From CAZPAN01 sp964581165 (lineage in GTDB: Bacteria; Actinomycetota; Coriobacteriia; Coriobacteriales; CADBOM01), in contig CAZOMM010000020.1 in NCBI GenBank assembly GCA_964581165.1, positions 1 through 29,832 on the forward strand: 29,832 bases of DNA, read 5' to 3'. The notes below the pieces were generated by a model. The model ran no database searches, had not been told where the DNA came from, and worked only from the letters and a program-made list of their open reading frames with translations. Position 1 is the first letter of the stretch. The number at the start of each line of letters is the position of its first letter. This document shows, piece after piece, positions 13,661 to 21,434 of this stretch. The position numbers were made by a program, and so were the translations under genes.

Positions 13661-15546
13661 CAACCTGCATATTTCTCGGCCTGGGCTTCCCATAAACGCG
13701 CGTAGGCACCACTTTTTGCCAGCAGCTCGTCGTGAGGTCCCTGCTCAACCACTCGCCCCTCTTCCATCACCAAGATGCAGTCGGCATCGCGGGTCATCGA
13801 CAGCCTATGCGACACCACTATGCAAATGCGATCTGAGAACAAGTGGGCCATAAGCTCGGCCACTTCACGCTCGGCCACCGGATCAAGCGCGCTGGAAGGC
13901 TCATCCATCACTACCACAGGTGCATCCTTTGCCAGTGCGCGAGCAATGGCCAAGCGCTGCAGCTCACCACCCGAGAACAACTCGCCTTCGTCGCTAAACT
14001 CGCGAGTTACATGGGCATCTAAGCCACCGGCAAAGCCCTGTACCTTCTCCAGCAAACCCACCTGGTCGAGAGCCCAGCGTACGCGCTCTCTGTCGATCTC
14101 GCTCTCAACCGGCCGCATAAGCACGTTCTCTGCCACCGAATATGCATAGTGCTGATAATCCTGAAACACCACCGCCACCATACGACGCAGATCATCCTTG
14201 CGATAGCGCATATAGGGAAGACCGTTTACGTACACCTGGCCCTGATCGGGGTCGTAGAGGCGCAGCAAGAGCTTTGCCAGAGTAGACTTTCCAGCTCCGT
14301 TATGCCCCACAATGGCAAGCATCTGGCCGCGCTGCACGCTAAAAGACACATCGTGCAACACAGGGCGTCCCGGCACGTAGGAAAAATCTACCGCCTCCAT
14401 AGCAAGCGTATCAACCTGCTCGGGCGCGGGTTCCTCCTCGCCATCTGGAGGGTCGATAAGCGTCGAGCGGTTTTCGTCAAAGTCGATAGAGTCGGATATA
14501 AGCAGACAGGTCTCGCCCAATTCGGGAATAGAGCGAAACAGCGTTTGCAGAGCACTCGAAAACTGCCACGAAGCGTTTGCCAGAGCAACAAAGCTGCCCG
14601 CATCGAGCCTTCCGACGATAATTCCCCAAGCCAAAAAGGCATACATGAGTACATCGGTGAGCGAACCCGCTCCGCGCCCGAAATAGGTAAGCAGCGAAGA
14701 CTTCTTTCCCCAACGACGATCTTGCGCATCAAGCTCCACAGTACAACGCTGATGATCTGCCGAGGCTATCTCATCGATGCGCTCAGAGCGCACATCTTTG
14801 GCGAAGCGTCGTTCGTAGTACAGATCGTTGAGGTATTGAAAGCGCCGCATAAGCGGTGTGATGGCACGGTTGCGCAGCACGGCCACGCGCGAACGACGAG
14901 AATAGGCTGCAATGGCTGCCAGACAGCCCGCGCTTACGATAAGCACAAGCTCCCAGCTCATGGTAGCCATGACGCTTCCCACCGTAAGAATGCTTACCGC
15001 CGCAGATAGGACGGAAACAAGGTCGGTGAAGCACTTGATCACCCGCTCGTCTAAGACATCGAGCGCACGGGCGTAATCGTCATAGAAGACGCGAGTATCA
15101 AAGGCTGCTAGGTCGATATCCTTTGCTCGCGCATGAAGCCGCAATTGAATTTCAGAGCGGATATGGTCGGCGGCGGCCACGTTATAGTTGTTTTCGAGGA
15201 AACTCTGAAAGCCATCGCGCACGAGCAAGAAAGCTAGATAGGCCGCACAAGCTGTCAGAATAGAGGCAAAGTCGCCCGAACCCGTTGCTGTGTTCACCAC
15301 AAACTGAATAATCCACAGGTTTAGAATCCGCGAGGGGATGTTCCACAGCAAGTTTGCAAGATTCAACACCACATATCCCGGCCGCACCGACCATATAAGT
15401 CCGAGGGCATAGCGCAAGCTGCGCATATATTCGCCGCGTATCGCCCGTCGCTCAGTACGGGTTCGCATCGGACCGCCAGCATGCTCGCGTGTGTCGGAAT
15501 ATGCCGATCGAGACATCATAGGAGGCATGGGACTCATACTAACCAC
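13660..15546 (-). CDS. ABC exporter half-transporter (fused membrane and ATPase domains)
   Basis: 628 residues. A six-helix exporter membrane domain (from about residue 45, LRYALGLIWSVRPGYVVLNL) precedes the ATPase domain. Walker A is VGHNGAGKST (about 411-420), the signature is FSGGELQRLAIARAL (from about 523), Walker B is VVVMDEPSSALD, and the H-loop is IVVSHRLS. The IDLAAFDTRVFYDDYARAL segment recalls exporters found with peptide natural-product clusters, but no precursor or modifying enzyme is adjacent here. It may act as a homodimer. The start is uncertain: GTG 15546, or ATG 15537 or 15528; the Met/Pro/Ser-rich first 25 residues are not membrane-like. Base composition is clearly GC-richer than the flanks, suggesting transfer. 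Confidence 0.88.
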   Translation of the reverse strand: MVSMSPMPPMMSRSAYSDTREHAGGPMRTRTERRAIRGEYMRSLRYALGLIWSVRPGYVVLNLANLLWNIPSRILNLWIIQFVVNTATGSGDFASILTACAAYLAFLLVRDGFQSFLENNYNVAAADHIRSEIQLRLHARAKDIDLAAFDTRVFYDDYARALDVLDERVIKCFTDLVSVLSAAVSILTVGSVMATMSWELVLIVSAGCLAAIAAYSRRSRVAVLRNRAITPLMRRFQYLNDLYYERRFAKDVRSERIDEIASADHQRCTVELDAQDRRWGKKSSLLTYFGRGAGSLTDVLMYAFLAWGIIVGRLDAGSFVALANASWQFSSALQTLFRSIPELGETCLLISDSIDFDENRSTLIDPPDGEEEPAPEQVDTLAMEAVDFSYVPGRPVLHDVSFSVQRGQMLAIVGHNGAGKSTLAKLLLRLYDPDQGQVYVNGLPYMRYRKDDLRRMVAVVFQDYQHYAYSVAENVLMRPVESEIDRERVRWALDQVGLLEKVQGFAGGLDAHVTREFSDEGELFSGGELQRLAIARALAKDAPVVVMDEPSSALDPVAEREVAELMAHLFSDRICIVVSHRLSMTRDADCILVMEEGRVVEQGPHDELLAKSGAYARLWEAQAEKYAG

Positions 15547-15552
15547 ACTCTT

Positions 15553-15600
15553 TCGGGGGCATCGATGAACAGCCCTTCGGGGGCATTGACGGACAGCCTG
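15553..15600. repeat. 24-bp direct repeat, 2 units
   Basis: TCGGGGGCATCGATGAACAG (from 15553) recurs as TCGGGGGCATTGACGGACAG (from 15577), period 24 bp, in the short gap between the DUF4143 ATPase stop and the exporter start. Confidence 0.75.
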
Positions 15601-15617
15601 AAAACAATAACCGTTTC

Positions 15618-16835
15618 TCAGCCAGCTACTGTACGCAAGGCCTCTGGGTGGAGCAGGAAATCGATTGCATTGAGTTTACGGTAGCCGTTTTCGAGAAGCG
15701 CGAAGGGGTCGTCATCCATGGTGATCACGATCTTGCGGTATCCGTCGTCTAGCCCCTTGAAGGATCCCAACTCGCGCTCGCGCACCCCATCGCCCGCCAT
15801 GGTATAGCAAACCTGAATGTAATAGGTGTCGTGGTCGTCGGTCGCGACAAAATCTATCTCTTTCTCACGGTTCTTTCCAATGTCCACGGTGAAACCTCGC
15901 CGCACCAGCTCGAGATAGACGATGTTCTCGAGGGCATGAGTCACCTCAATTTGGCGATAATTCATACGCGCATTGCGTAGGCCCATGTCTACGGTGTAGT
16001 ACTTGTTGAGCGTTTTCAGGTACGCCTTGCCCTTCACGTCAAAGCGTAAGACTTTGTCGAAGAGAAAAGCATCGGTGAGATACGAAAGGTAGATCCCCAC
16101 GGTGTCGGCAGTGATGCTCCTGAATCCCGAAGATCTGAGGGACTTGGCGATGCTGTTTGCGCTGACAATCGAGCCTATGTTCGAACACAAGAAGTCATAT
16201 ACCGCCTCAAAAGCCGCGGTGTTGCGGATGTTGTGGCGGTCGATTACGTCCCTAGTTGCGACCGTCTTTGCGAGCATCTTAAGATATCCTGTCTTCCCTT
16301 CGCGGGTTTCATAGCTGGTGACTAGTGGCATGCCTCCGTAGAGAAGATAGTCGTTGAAAGCCCTGCGGGTATCACCTTGCGCAAATGAATGGTATTCGGC
16401 AAAGGAGAGCGGCCACACCCGAATCTCGATGCTGCGTCCACGAAGTGCAGAGGAGATGTCGCTGGAGAGAAGTTTGGAGTTCGAACCCGTCACATAGACG
16501 TCGCAGCCTCGGGCCTTGAGGCTGTTGACAACGTCGACAAAGCCATCGACGTACTGAATCTCATCGATCATCACATAATGTGTACTTTCGTCGACAAGCA
16601 AGCTGCTTATGTGCGAATAGAGTTCGTCTGCATCTCTGAGTGCCTCGTTCTCCTTGAGTTCGAGGTCGACTTTAATGATGTGGTCTGTGTTTATGCCATG
16701 CTCTTCAAGCCATTTGGTATACAGGTTCATGAGCAGAACGGACTTCCCGCAGCGTCGAACTCCTACGACGACCTTAATAAGGTCTCGATCTTTCTGCGCG
16801 ATCAGCTTTTCTAGGTAACTAGGCCTTGGTATCAT
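15618..16835 (-). CDS. AAA ATPase with DUF4143 C-terminal domain
   Basis: 405 residues. Walker A is GVRRCGKS (25-32), Walker B VMIDEIQYV (D91, E92), a sensor-like VTGSNS (115-120) and the LRGR arginine segment (131-134). These are hallmarks of the AAA_14/DUF4143 family (for example VWPLSFAEY), followed by a C-terminal restriction-endonuclease-like domain with DIGKNREKEIDFVA and YIQVCY. Members are abundant, often laterally transferred, and of unknown function; a role in defence or as a toxin-like system has been suggested but is not settled. ATG 16835 gives the standard N-terminus, IPRPSYLEKL. The promoter region carries a 41-bp palindrome. GC content matches the neighbouring exporter. Confidence 0.88.
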   Translation of the reverse strand: MIPRPSYLEKLIAQKDRDLIKVVVGVRRCGKSVLLMNLYTKWLEEHGINTDHIIKVDLELKENEALRDADELYSHISSLLVDESTHYVMIDEIQYVDGFVDVVNSLKARGCDVYVTGSNSKLLSSDISSALRGRSIEIRVWPLSFAEYHSFAQGDTRRAFNDYLLYGGMPLVTSYETREGKTGYLKMLAKTVATRDVIDRHNIRNTAAFEAVYDFLCSNIGSIVSANSIAKSLRSSGFRSITADTVGIYLSYLTDAFLFDKVLRFDVKGKAYLKTLNKYYTVDMGLRNARMNYRQIEVTHALENIVYLELVRRGFTVDIGKNREKEIDFVATDDHDTYYIQVCYTMAGDGVRERELGSFKGLDDGYRKIVITMDDDPFALLENGYRKLNAIDFLLHPEALRTVAG

Positions 16836-16867
16836 TGCGAATCCTGTGATGTTGGGATGCTGAGATG

Positions 16868-16908
16868 CTACTCGAAAAACTTTCAAAATATGAAACTTTT
16901 TCGAGTAG
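16868..16908. promoter_or_regulatory. 41-bp palindrome, likely operator of the DUF4143 gene
   Basis: Arms CTACTCGAAAAACTTT (16868-16883) and AAACTTTTTCGAGTAG (16893-16908) pair at 15 of 16 positions around a 9-bp centre. Reading the minus strand, a TATACT -10 box (16911-16916) lies immediately upstream, so the palindrome covers the transcription start and leader. A transcription-factor operator is the simplest reading; an RNA hairpin in the leader is the alternative. Confidence 0.65.
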
Positions 16909-16922
16909 GAAGTATAGTGCAC

Positions 16923-17262
16923 ATTTGGATATCACGCAGTCGCTCGAAGAGATTCCTGAATATATCCTCGCCTGGCCCACTCGGGGCTACTCGGTTTAGT
17001 TGAGACTACTCGGTTTGCTCAGGCCACTCACCCTACCCGACAACAAAGACAACAAAGACGACAAAGACAAACCCTCAATAAACGACCTAACAGATGCAGG
17101 CCAATATACGTTGGATTGCATGTTATGAACACTTTGTAACAAGCAGATGAACTTTTTGTGATCTAGTTCAACCTTCAGTTCTATTTAAGTGCGGGGCAAT
17201 AAATTCGGATCTCGAATTTGGAGGTCCTATTTATGAAGTCATACTTATGAGGGAGAACTTGT
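16923..17262. other. Intergenic region upstream of the VTC cassette
   Basis: 340 bp without a gene. It contains a 19-bp repeat (GGCTACTCGGTTTAGTTGA / GACTACTCGGTTTGCTCAG, 16985-17022, weaker third copy), a 9-bp array (17039-17074) and an AT-rich stretch likely to hold the promoter of the VTC gene. GAGGGAGA near 17250-17257 is that gene's ribosome-binding site. Confidence 0.6.
17039..17074. repeat. 9-bp tandem repeat, about 4 units
   Basis: GACAACAAA, GACAACAAA, GACGACAAA and GACAAACCC follow without gaps. Units 1 and 2 are identical. Confidence 0.85.
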
Positions 17263-18327
17263 ATGCCCAAATATGATGAGGTATTCCAGCGAGTCGAAAA
17301 GAAATATCGAATAAGCGACAAGCAGCGAGAGTGTATAGAGCAGGCACTTATAGAGGCTGGGATGCAAGTAGATTTGTATGGTCGCACTAGGGTAACAAGT
17401 CTATATTTGGATACTCCCGCTCATGAGGTTATTGGTCGTTCGATCGAAAAGCCACTCTACAAAGAAAAACTCCGACTTCGCGCCTATGGTGATAAGGCTA
17501 GCGATGCTCTTATGCGAGCTTTTGTGTCTGGGGCGAGTCTTGACAAGCAAGACAGGCAGATAAGCGTTTTCTTTGAGCTTAAGAAAAAGCTTAAAGGAAT
17601 TGTTTATAAGCGCCGTGTGGCTCTGTCTATTGGGGCGGCTATGGATTGGATCAAAGGCACACCTTTTGAGCAAGCCTGTCTGCAAAACCCAGCCGATGAT
17701 CCCGAAATGCTTAAAAAATCACTTGCTAAACGTGGCTTGCAGATAGCTCACGAAATAGAAAGTGCATGGCAGCGCTGGGGCAATCTTGAAGTTAAAACTG
17801 CTATTACCTGTGAGCGCGAAGCCTGGACTTCATCTATTTCATCGAGTTCGCCATGTGCAGACTCATATGCGGATTCGTGTGTAGGTTCATGCGCGGGTTC
17901 ATGCACAGGCCCATATGCACACTCATACACAGATCCATACGCAGGCTCATCTGCACACCCATACACAGACCCATACGCGGGCACCGGTATCCCAGAAGAT
18001 TTTAGAGTCACTTTTGACAGCAATCTTAGTTGGCTCGAGATCGACAGCAGGCTTTCTTGGCTGACTCTACTTAAAAATGGCGAATCAATTATGGAGATAA
18101 AAAGTGCTCAGCCCTATCCGATGTGGATGGTTGATGTTCTAGATCAAACCAGCACTTATCCAGGGTCGTTTTCTAAGTATGGAGCGGCCTATATAGAAAT
18201 GCAAAAACTAGCAAACACTGGGAAATATCAAAAAGCACGACATCTCAAGAGAGAAAAGCTGCAAGAGCAGCCCGTTAACCTTGCCTCTTCTGCTGACGTG
18301 CTTATGATCGGAGGATTAAATGCTTGA
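17263..18327 (+). CDS. VTC-domain (polyphosphate polymerase-like) protein with repeat insert
   Basis: 354 residues. The VTC domain is a triphosphate-tunnel fold; in yeast Vtc4 it makes polyphosphate from ATP, while bacterial versions are less well defined. Tunnel-type motifs: RVEKKYRIS (10-18), TSLYLDTP, EKLRLRAYG (68-76), FFELKKKLKGIVYKRR (103-118), RVTFDSNLSW, IMEIKSAQPYPMWM and FSKYGAAY. Between CEREAW and RVTFDS lies a low-complexity insert (about 199-242) encoded by 12-bp repeats, rich in Ser, Tyr, Asp, Pro, Gly and Cys. The core motifs flanking it are intact, so it is likely a tolerated loop. The gene overlaps the DUF4956 gene by 8 bp, the usual partnership for this family. Confidence 0.87.
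   Translation: MPKYDEVFQRVEKKYRISDKQRECIEQALIEAGMQVDLYGRTRVTSLYLDTPAHEVIGRSIEKPLYKEKLRLRAYGDKASDALMRAFVSGASLDKQDRQISVFFELKKKLKGIVYKRRVALSIGAAMDWIKGTPFEQACLQNPADDPEMLKKSLAKRGLQIAHEIESAWQRWGNLEVKTAITCEREAWTSSISSSSPCADSYADSCVGSCAGSCTGPYAHSYTDPYAGSSAHPYTDPYAGTGIPEDFRVTFDSNLSWLEIDSRLSWLTLLKNGESIMEIKSAQPYPMWMVDVLDQTSTYPGSFSKYGAAYIEMQKLANTGKYQKARHLKREKLQEQPVNLASSADVLMIGGLNA
17857..17988 (+). repeat. 12-bp in-frame tandem repeat, about 11 units, inside the VTC gene
   Basis: Units such as GCAGACTCATAT, GCGGGTTCATGC, ACAGATCCATAC and ACAGACCCATAC repeat every 12 bp without indels. They encode the tetrapeptide series ADSY, ADSC, VGSC, AGSC, TGPY, AHSY, TDPY, AGSS, AHPY, TDPY, AGTG. The 12-bp period preserves the frame. 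Confidence 0.92.
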
Positions 18328-19015
18328 TGCCGCTTTTACTTCGCTTTATGGTGATTCCAGCTCGCTTGTTTCGAGCGTATCGACTACCAGCTTTCTTGTA
18401 TGCTGCCTAGCTTCGATAGTTTTGGGAATGGTTTGTGCTTTTGTCTACATGTTCAAGCATGACTATTCCAAAAATTTTGTTGTTACGCTGGGGCTTTTGC
18501 CTCTGATTGTTCAGATGGTAATTACCTTGGTTAATGGAAATCTGGGTGCAGGGGTTGCAGTTATGGGTGTGTTTAACCTAGTGCGATTCCGCTCGATTCC
18601 AGGTTCTGCCAAAGATATTGGTAGTGTGTTTTTGGCCATGGCAGTAGGCTTGGCTACAGGTATGGGCTTTTTGCTTTTGGCTCTTGTCTTTACTGTGATT
18701 GTGGCAATCGTAAACATCATTTTTGTAATGACTCCATTTGGCAAGCCTCGCGAACCCGGTAAGATTCTAAACATCACCATCCCTGAGGATTTGGAATACG
18801 ACGGAGTCTTTGACGAGGTACTGAGCAGGTACACATCTGGCTACGAGCTAACAGAGGTTCAAACCACCAATATGGGGAGTCTTTTTAAGCTTGAGTACTC
18901 GCTAACTATGAAGGAGTCGGGTACAGAAAAAGCCATGATAGATGAACTTAGATGCCTTAACGGGAACCTAAAAATCTCCTTGGGTTATGTGCGCAGAGCA
19001 TATGACAGGCTCTGA
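18320..19015 (+). CDS. DUF4956 membrane protein
   Basis: 231 residues. Hydrophobic helices are seen at SFLVCCLASIVLGMVCAFVY, NFVVTLGLLPLIVQMVITLV and, after GVFNLVRFRSIPGSAKDIG, at VFLAMAVGLATGMGFLLLAL with VIVAIVNIIFV. The RFRS.PGSAKDI loop is the family hallmark. The C-terminal third is a cytoplasmic alpha/beta domain. DUF4956 proteins usually sit beside VTC-domain genes, as here, and may form the membrane channel or anchor for the VTC product; this is inference. GGAGGA lies 7 bp before the ATG, and the start overlaps the VTC stop. Confidence 0.88.
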   Translation: MLDAAFTSLYGDSSSLVSSVSTTSFLVCCLASIVLGMVCAFVYMFKHDYSKNFVVTLGLLPLIVQMVITLVNGNLGAGVAVMGVFNLVRFRSIPGSAKDIGSVFLAMAVGLATGMGFLLLALVFTVIVAIVNIIFVMTPFGKPREPGKILNITIPEDLEYDGVFDEVLSRYTSGYELTEVQTTNMGSLFKLEYSLTMKESGTEKAMIDELRCLNGNLKISLGYVRRAYDRL

Positions 19016-19026
19016 GGGGGATTGTC

Positions 19027-20907
19027 GTGATTCAGACAAAACCTACTTTAAGAATTGCTGTTTTGATAATCAGTGCTGGGCTTTTGATGAGCTCGGTACT
19101 GATGCTGTGTGGCTGTCAGAGTCAGAGTGCCACAGCTGTAAGTTCCGAAGAACTCGAGATAGACATGGATGCTATGGATTTTGAGTACACCGATCGCGAT
19201 CAAGATCCAAGTTACGATGAAGACGAAGCAACATATATCAGCTTGGCAGATGGTGCTACAACAATAGATGGCGACGGAGCTACTGTTGATGGCGATGTTG
19301 TGACAATTTCTGCCGAGGGTACTTATGTTGTTAGCGGCGAGCTTAGCGATGGACAGCTGCTGGTAACACTGGATTCAGAAACTAAGGCTCAGGTAGTTTT
19401 AGCTGGCGTGACCATACATAACGAGGATGGCCCAGCAATCTATATCACTAATGCGGATAAGGTCTTTTTGACCTTGGCTGAGGGCAGCGAAAATGTGTTA
19501 ACGGATGGATCTGAATACACCTTAGAAGATGATTCCGACGAACCCTACGCCACCCTGTTTTCTAAGGACGATCTGACGATTAATGGTTCGGGCACCCTTA
19601 CTGTAAGCAGCTCATATCGTCATGCGATTTGTTCCAAGGACGACTTGGTAATAACAGGCGGAACTTTTTATGTGGCTTCTGTCGAAGACGCAGTGCGCGG
19701 AAGGGATGCCGTAAAGATCCTCGATGGAACTTTTGTTATCGAATCGGGTGAGGATGCTATCAAATCCAACAACGACGAGGATGGAACCAAAGGGTTTGTC
19801 TGCATTGATGGTGGAACTTTCACGATAAATGCTGGCGATGATGCCGTGCATGCAGAAACGGTTCTTATTGTTAACGATGGTGAGCTTGATATCCAAAGCT
19901 GTTATGAGGGCATGGAGGCCGAACAGGTTTACATTAATGGTGGAAACATAGACATCACCTCTTCTGATGATGGTGTTAATGCATCGGCTCGTGACACGAT
20001 TACTGCAGACGAGGCCACGGGCACTACAGCCGATGGAACTGCGCAAGATATGGGTGATCTGCCTGAGGATATGGACGGAGAGGCCCCGACAGGTGCAGAG
20101 CTGCCCGATGACGCTAGCTTTGATGGAACTGCTCCCGATGGTAGCGAAATGGGAGATGGAACAGAGCCTCCTGATATGGGCAGCGATGGAACTGCTGATG
20201 AGTCTGCCTCTGACGATAGCGCTGACTCAAGCGAAATGGGAAGCCAAGACCAGACCGCAGACGACACCTCAACTCCACCAGATCTCAGTGATACAGATAG
20301 AGAGGATTTTAATGGTGGTTCTTCGCGTGGAGATTTTGCCGATGGTGAAACTCCAGAAGACATGGGCGATATGCAAGCCATGGGTGGAGGTGGCATGGGC
20401 GGAGGTGTCATGGGAGCCACAACGGCTGCCTCTAGCGAGAGCTGCTTGATTCAGATCAACGGTGGATATCTCGCAATCGATGCCGGGGGAGATGCAATTG
20501 ACTCTAATGGTTACCTAGAAATCAATGGTGGCACAATTTACGCTAGTAGCCCTACTAGTGGAGATGACTTTGCTCTAGACGCTGAGTATTCTGCTGAAAT
20601 CAATGGCGGCACATTGATAATGACTGGCGGCAGGATGATGGTACAAACTTTTGATAGCGGATCCCAGGCGTATGTATATACAAATGCCTCGGGCAATGCT
20701 GGTGATCTGGTAGCTTTGCTCGATAGCGATGGCTATGTTCTTGCTTCTTATGAGGCTCCGGAGTCTTTTCAGGTGATTGTTGCTTCTAGCTCCGATATTG
20801 CCGAGGGAGATAGCTTGACTGTGGTGATTGGTGGCACTCTGTCTGAAGATGGAAGCACAATCGAGAGTGGAACTTCTACAGAAGTTACGGCGCAGTTGGC
20901 TTCGTAG
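19027..20907 (+). CDS. DUF4353 carbohydrate-binding-domain lipoprotein
   Basis: 626 residues. An N-terminal hydrophobic signal ends in a lipobox (MLCGC near residue 30). After a linker, a beta-helix-like domain starts near YISLADGATTI, with repeated turns: LDSETKAQVVLAGVTIHN, YITNADKVFLTLAEGSENVL, FSKDDLTINGSGTLTVSS and IDGGTFTINAGDDAVHAE. These repeats typify DUF4353 proteins found with VTC, DUF4956 and CotH-type genes. The helix is interrupted by a long Asp/Gly/Met/Pro-rich segment (about 335-470, ending in MGGGGMGGGVMGAT) before the final beta turns. It is probably surface-exposed. The start is GTG 19027 with GAGGGGG upstream; the gap to the DUF4956 gene is 11 bp. A plausible role is a surface part of the VTC assembly. 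Confidence 0.82.
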   Translation: MIQTKPTLRIAVLIISAGLLMSSVLMLCGCQSQSATAVSSEELEIDMDAMDFEYTDRDQDPSYDEDEATYISLADGATTIDGDGATVDGDVVTISAEGTYVVSGELSDGQLLVTLDSETKAQVVLAGVTIHNEDGPAIYITNADKVFLTLAEGSENVLTDGSEYTLEDDSDEPYATLFSKDDLTINGSGTLTVSSSYRHAICSKDDLVITGGTFYVASVEDAVRGRDAVKILDGTFVIESGEDAIKSNNDEDGTKGFVCIDGGTFTINAGDDAVHAETVLIVNDGELDIQSCYEGMEAEQVYINGGNIDITSSDDGVNASARDTITADEATGTTADGTAQDMGDLPEDMDGEAPTGAELPDDASFDGTAPDGSEMGDGTEPPDMGSDGTADESASDDSADSSEMGSQDQTADDTSTPPDLSDTDREDFNGGSSRGDFADGETPEDMGDMQAMGGGGMGGGVMGATTAASSESCLIQINGGYLAIDAGGDAIDSNGYLEINGGTIYASSPTSGDDFALDAEYSAEINGGTLIMTGGRMMVQTFDSGSQAYVYTNASGNAGDLVALLDSDGYVLASYEAPESFQVIVASSSDIAEGDSLTVVIGGTLSEDGSTIESGTSTEVTAQLAS

Positions 20908-20918
20908 TGGATTTGCGG

Positions 20919-21045
20919 GTGTTGTTGGAGCCGGGGCGTTGCTGGAGCTGGGTGCCTGGGGTCGGGGGCGTTGCCGGAGCTGGGTGTCCGGGGCCGGGAG
21001 CTGGGAACCGGGTGCTGGGAACCGGAGCTGGCTGCTGGAGTCGGG
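20919..21045. repeat. GC-rich degenerate tandem repeat
   Basis: Blocks starting GTTGTTGGAGCCGGGGC, GTTGCTGGAGCTGGGTG and GTTGCCGGAGCTGGGTG recur, with a spacing near 32 bp for the last two. GCTGGGAACCGG follows twice, then a decayed copy. The G-rich strand is the plus strand. Confidence 0.75.
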
Positions 21046-21181
21046 AGCCTAGGGCCGAAAGCTGTAGGTATTGCCGGTTACCGTTATGGGGCAAAAGAAA
21101 TACTTACATTCAGGGGAAGGTTTTTAATAGGATTTACTTTCAGATATAAGCGCAGTGAAGACGCTGTATTTTAGTACGGAG

Positions 21182-21221
21182 GCGGTCGTAACGAGCTTTT
21201 TAGCCGTTGCGGCCGCTTTTT
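21182..21221 (+). terminator. Rho-independent terminator after the VTC cassette
   Basis: GCGGTCGTAACG (21182-21193) can pair with CGTTGCGGCCGC (21205-21216), 12 bp with two G-U wobbles in RNA, followed at once by TTTTT (21217-21221). It lies about 275 bp after the lipoprotein stop and 210 bp before the drug-exporter start. It could end the upstream operon or act as a leader attenuator for the exporter. Confidence 0.6.
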
Positions 21222-21248
21222 AGGTGCATGGAAACCTGCGGTTCCTAG

Positions 21249-21410
21249 GTCTGCAGCGCCGAGGCATGCAACGCCGAGGTGTGCGGCACCGAGGCATGCA
21301 GCACCGAGACAGCCGGCACCGAGGCATGCAGCATCGGGTTGTTCAGCGCTCGAACATGCAACGCCAAGGTATGCAACGCCGAGTCATACAGCACTAAACA
21401 TGCAGCGCGC
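21249..21410. repeat. 15-bp tandem repeat, 10-11 units
   Basis: Gapless 15-bp units starting at 21249: GTCTGCAGCGCCGAG, GCATGCAACGCCGAG, GTGTGCGGCACCGAG, GCATGCAGCACCGAG and further variants to about 21398, with a partial copy after. A stop (TAG 21246-21248) sits in frame just before, and no ATG opens the five-residue [AV]C[NS][AT]E frame, so it is unlikely to be translated. Confidence 0.92.
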
Positions 21411-21434
21411 TATTTGATTTGAAAGGAGATCTAT

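Larger units (their letters stand above)
20908..21434. other. Long intergenic region full of repeats
   Basis: 527 bp without a convincing gene. In order: a GC-rich degenerate repeat (20919-21045), an AT-richer stretch, a probable terminator (21182-21221), a 15-bp array (21249-21410), and a good ribosome-binding site (AAAGGAG at about 21421-21427) for the drug-exporter gene. Open frames across the repeats reflect periods divisible by three and lack plausible starts. Confidence 0.65.

Noticed and set aside
14149..15009. 286-codon plus-strand ORF antisense to the ABC exporter
   Set aside because: The opposite strand encodes clear exporter motifs throughout. The long antisense frame is a by-product of GC-rich codon use.
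19929..20420. Minus-strand Pro/Ser-rich ORF
   Set aside because: It is antisense to the Asp/Gly-rich segment of the DUF4353 lipoprotein. The composition is the complement of that low-complexity stretch.
21249..21410. CRISPR array or pentapeptide-repeat protein
   Set aside because: The 15-bp units are directly adjacent without spacers, so it is not CRISPR. The five-residue frame has an in-frame stop just upstream and no start codon.
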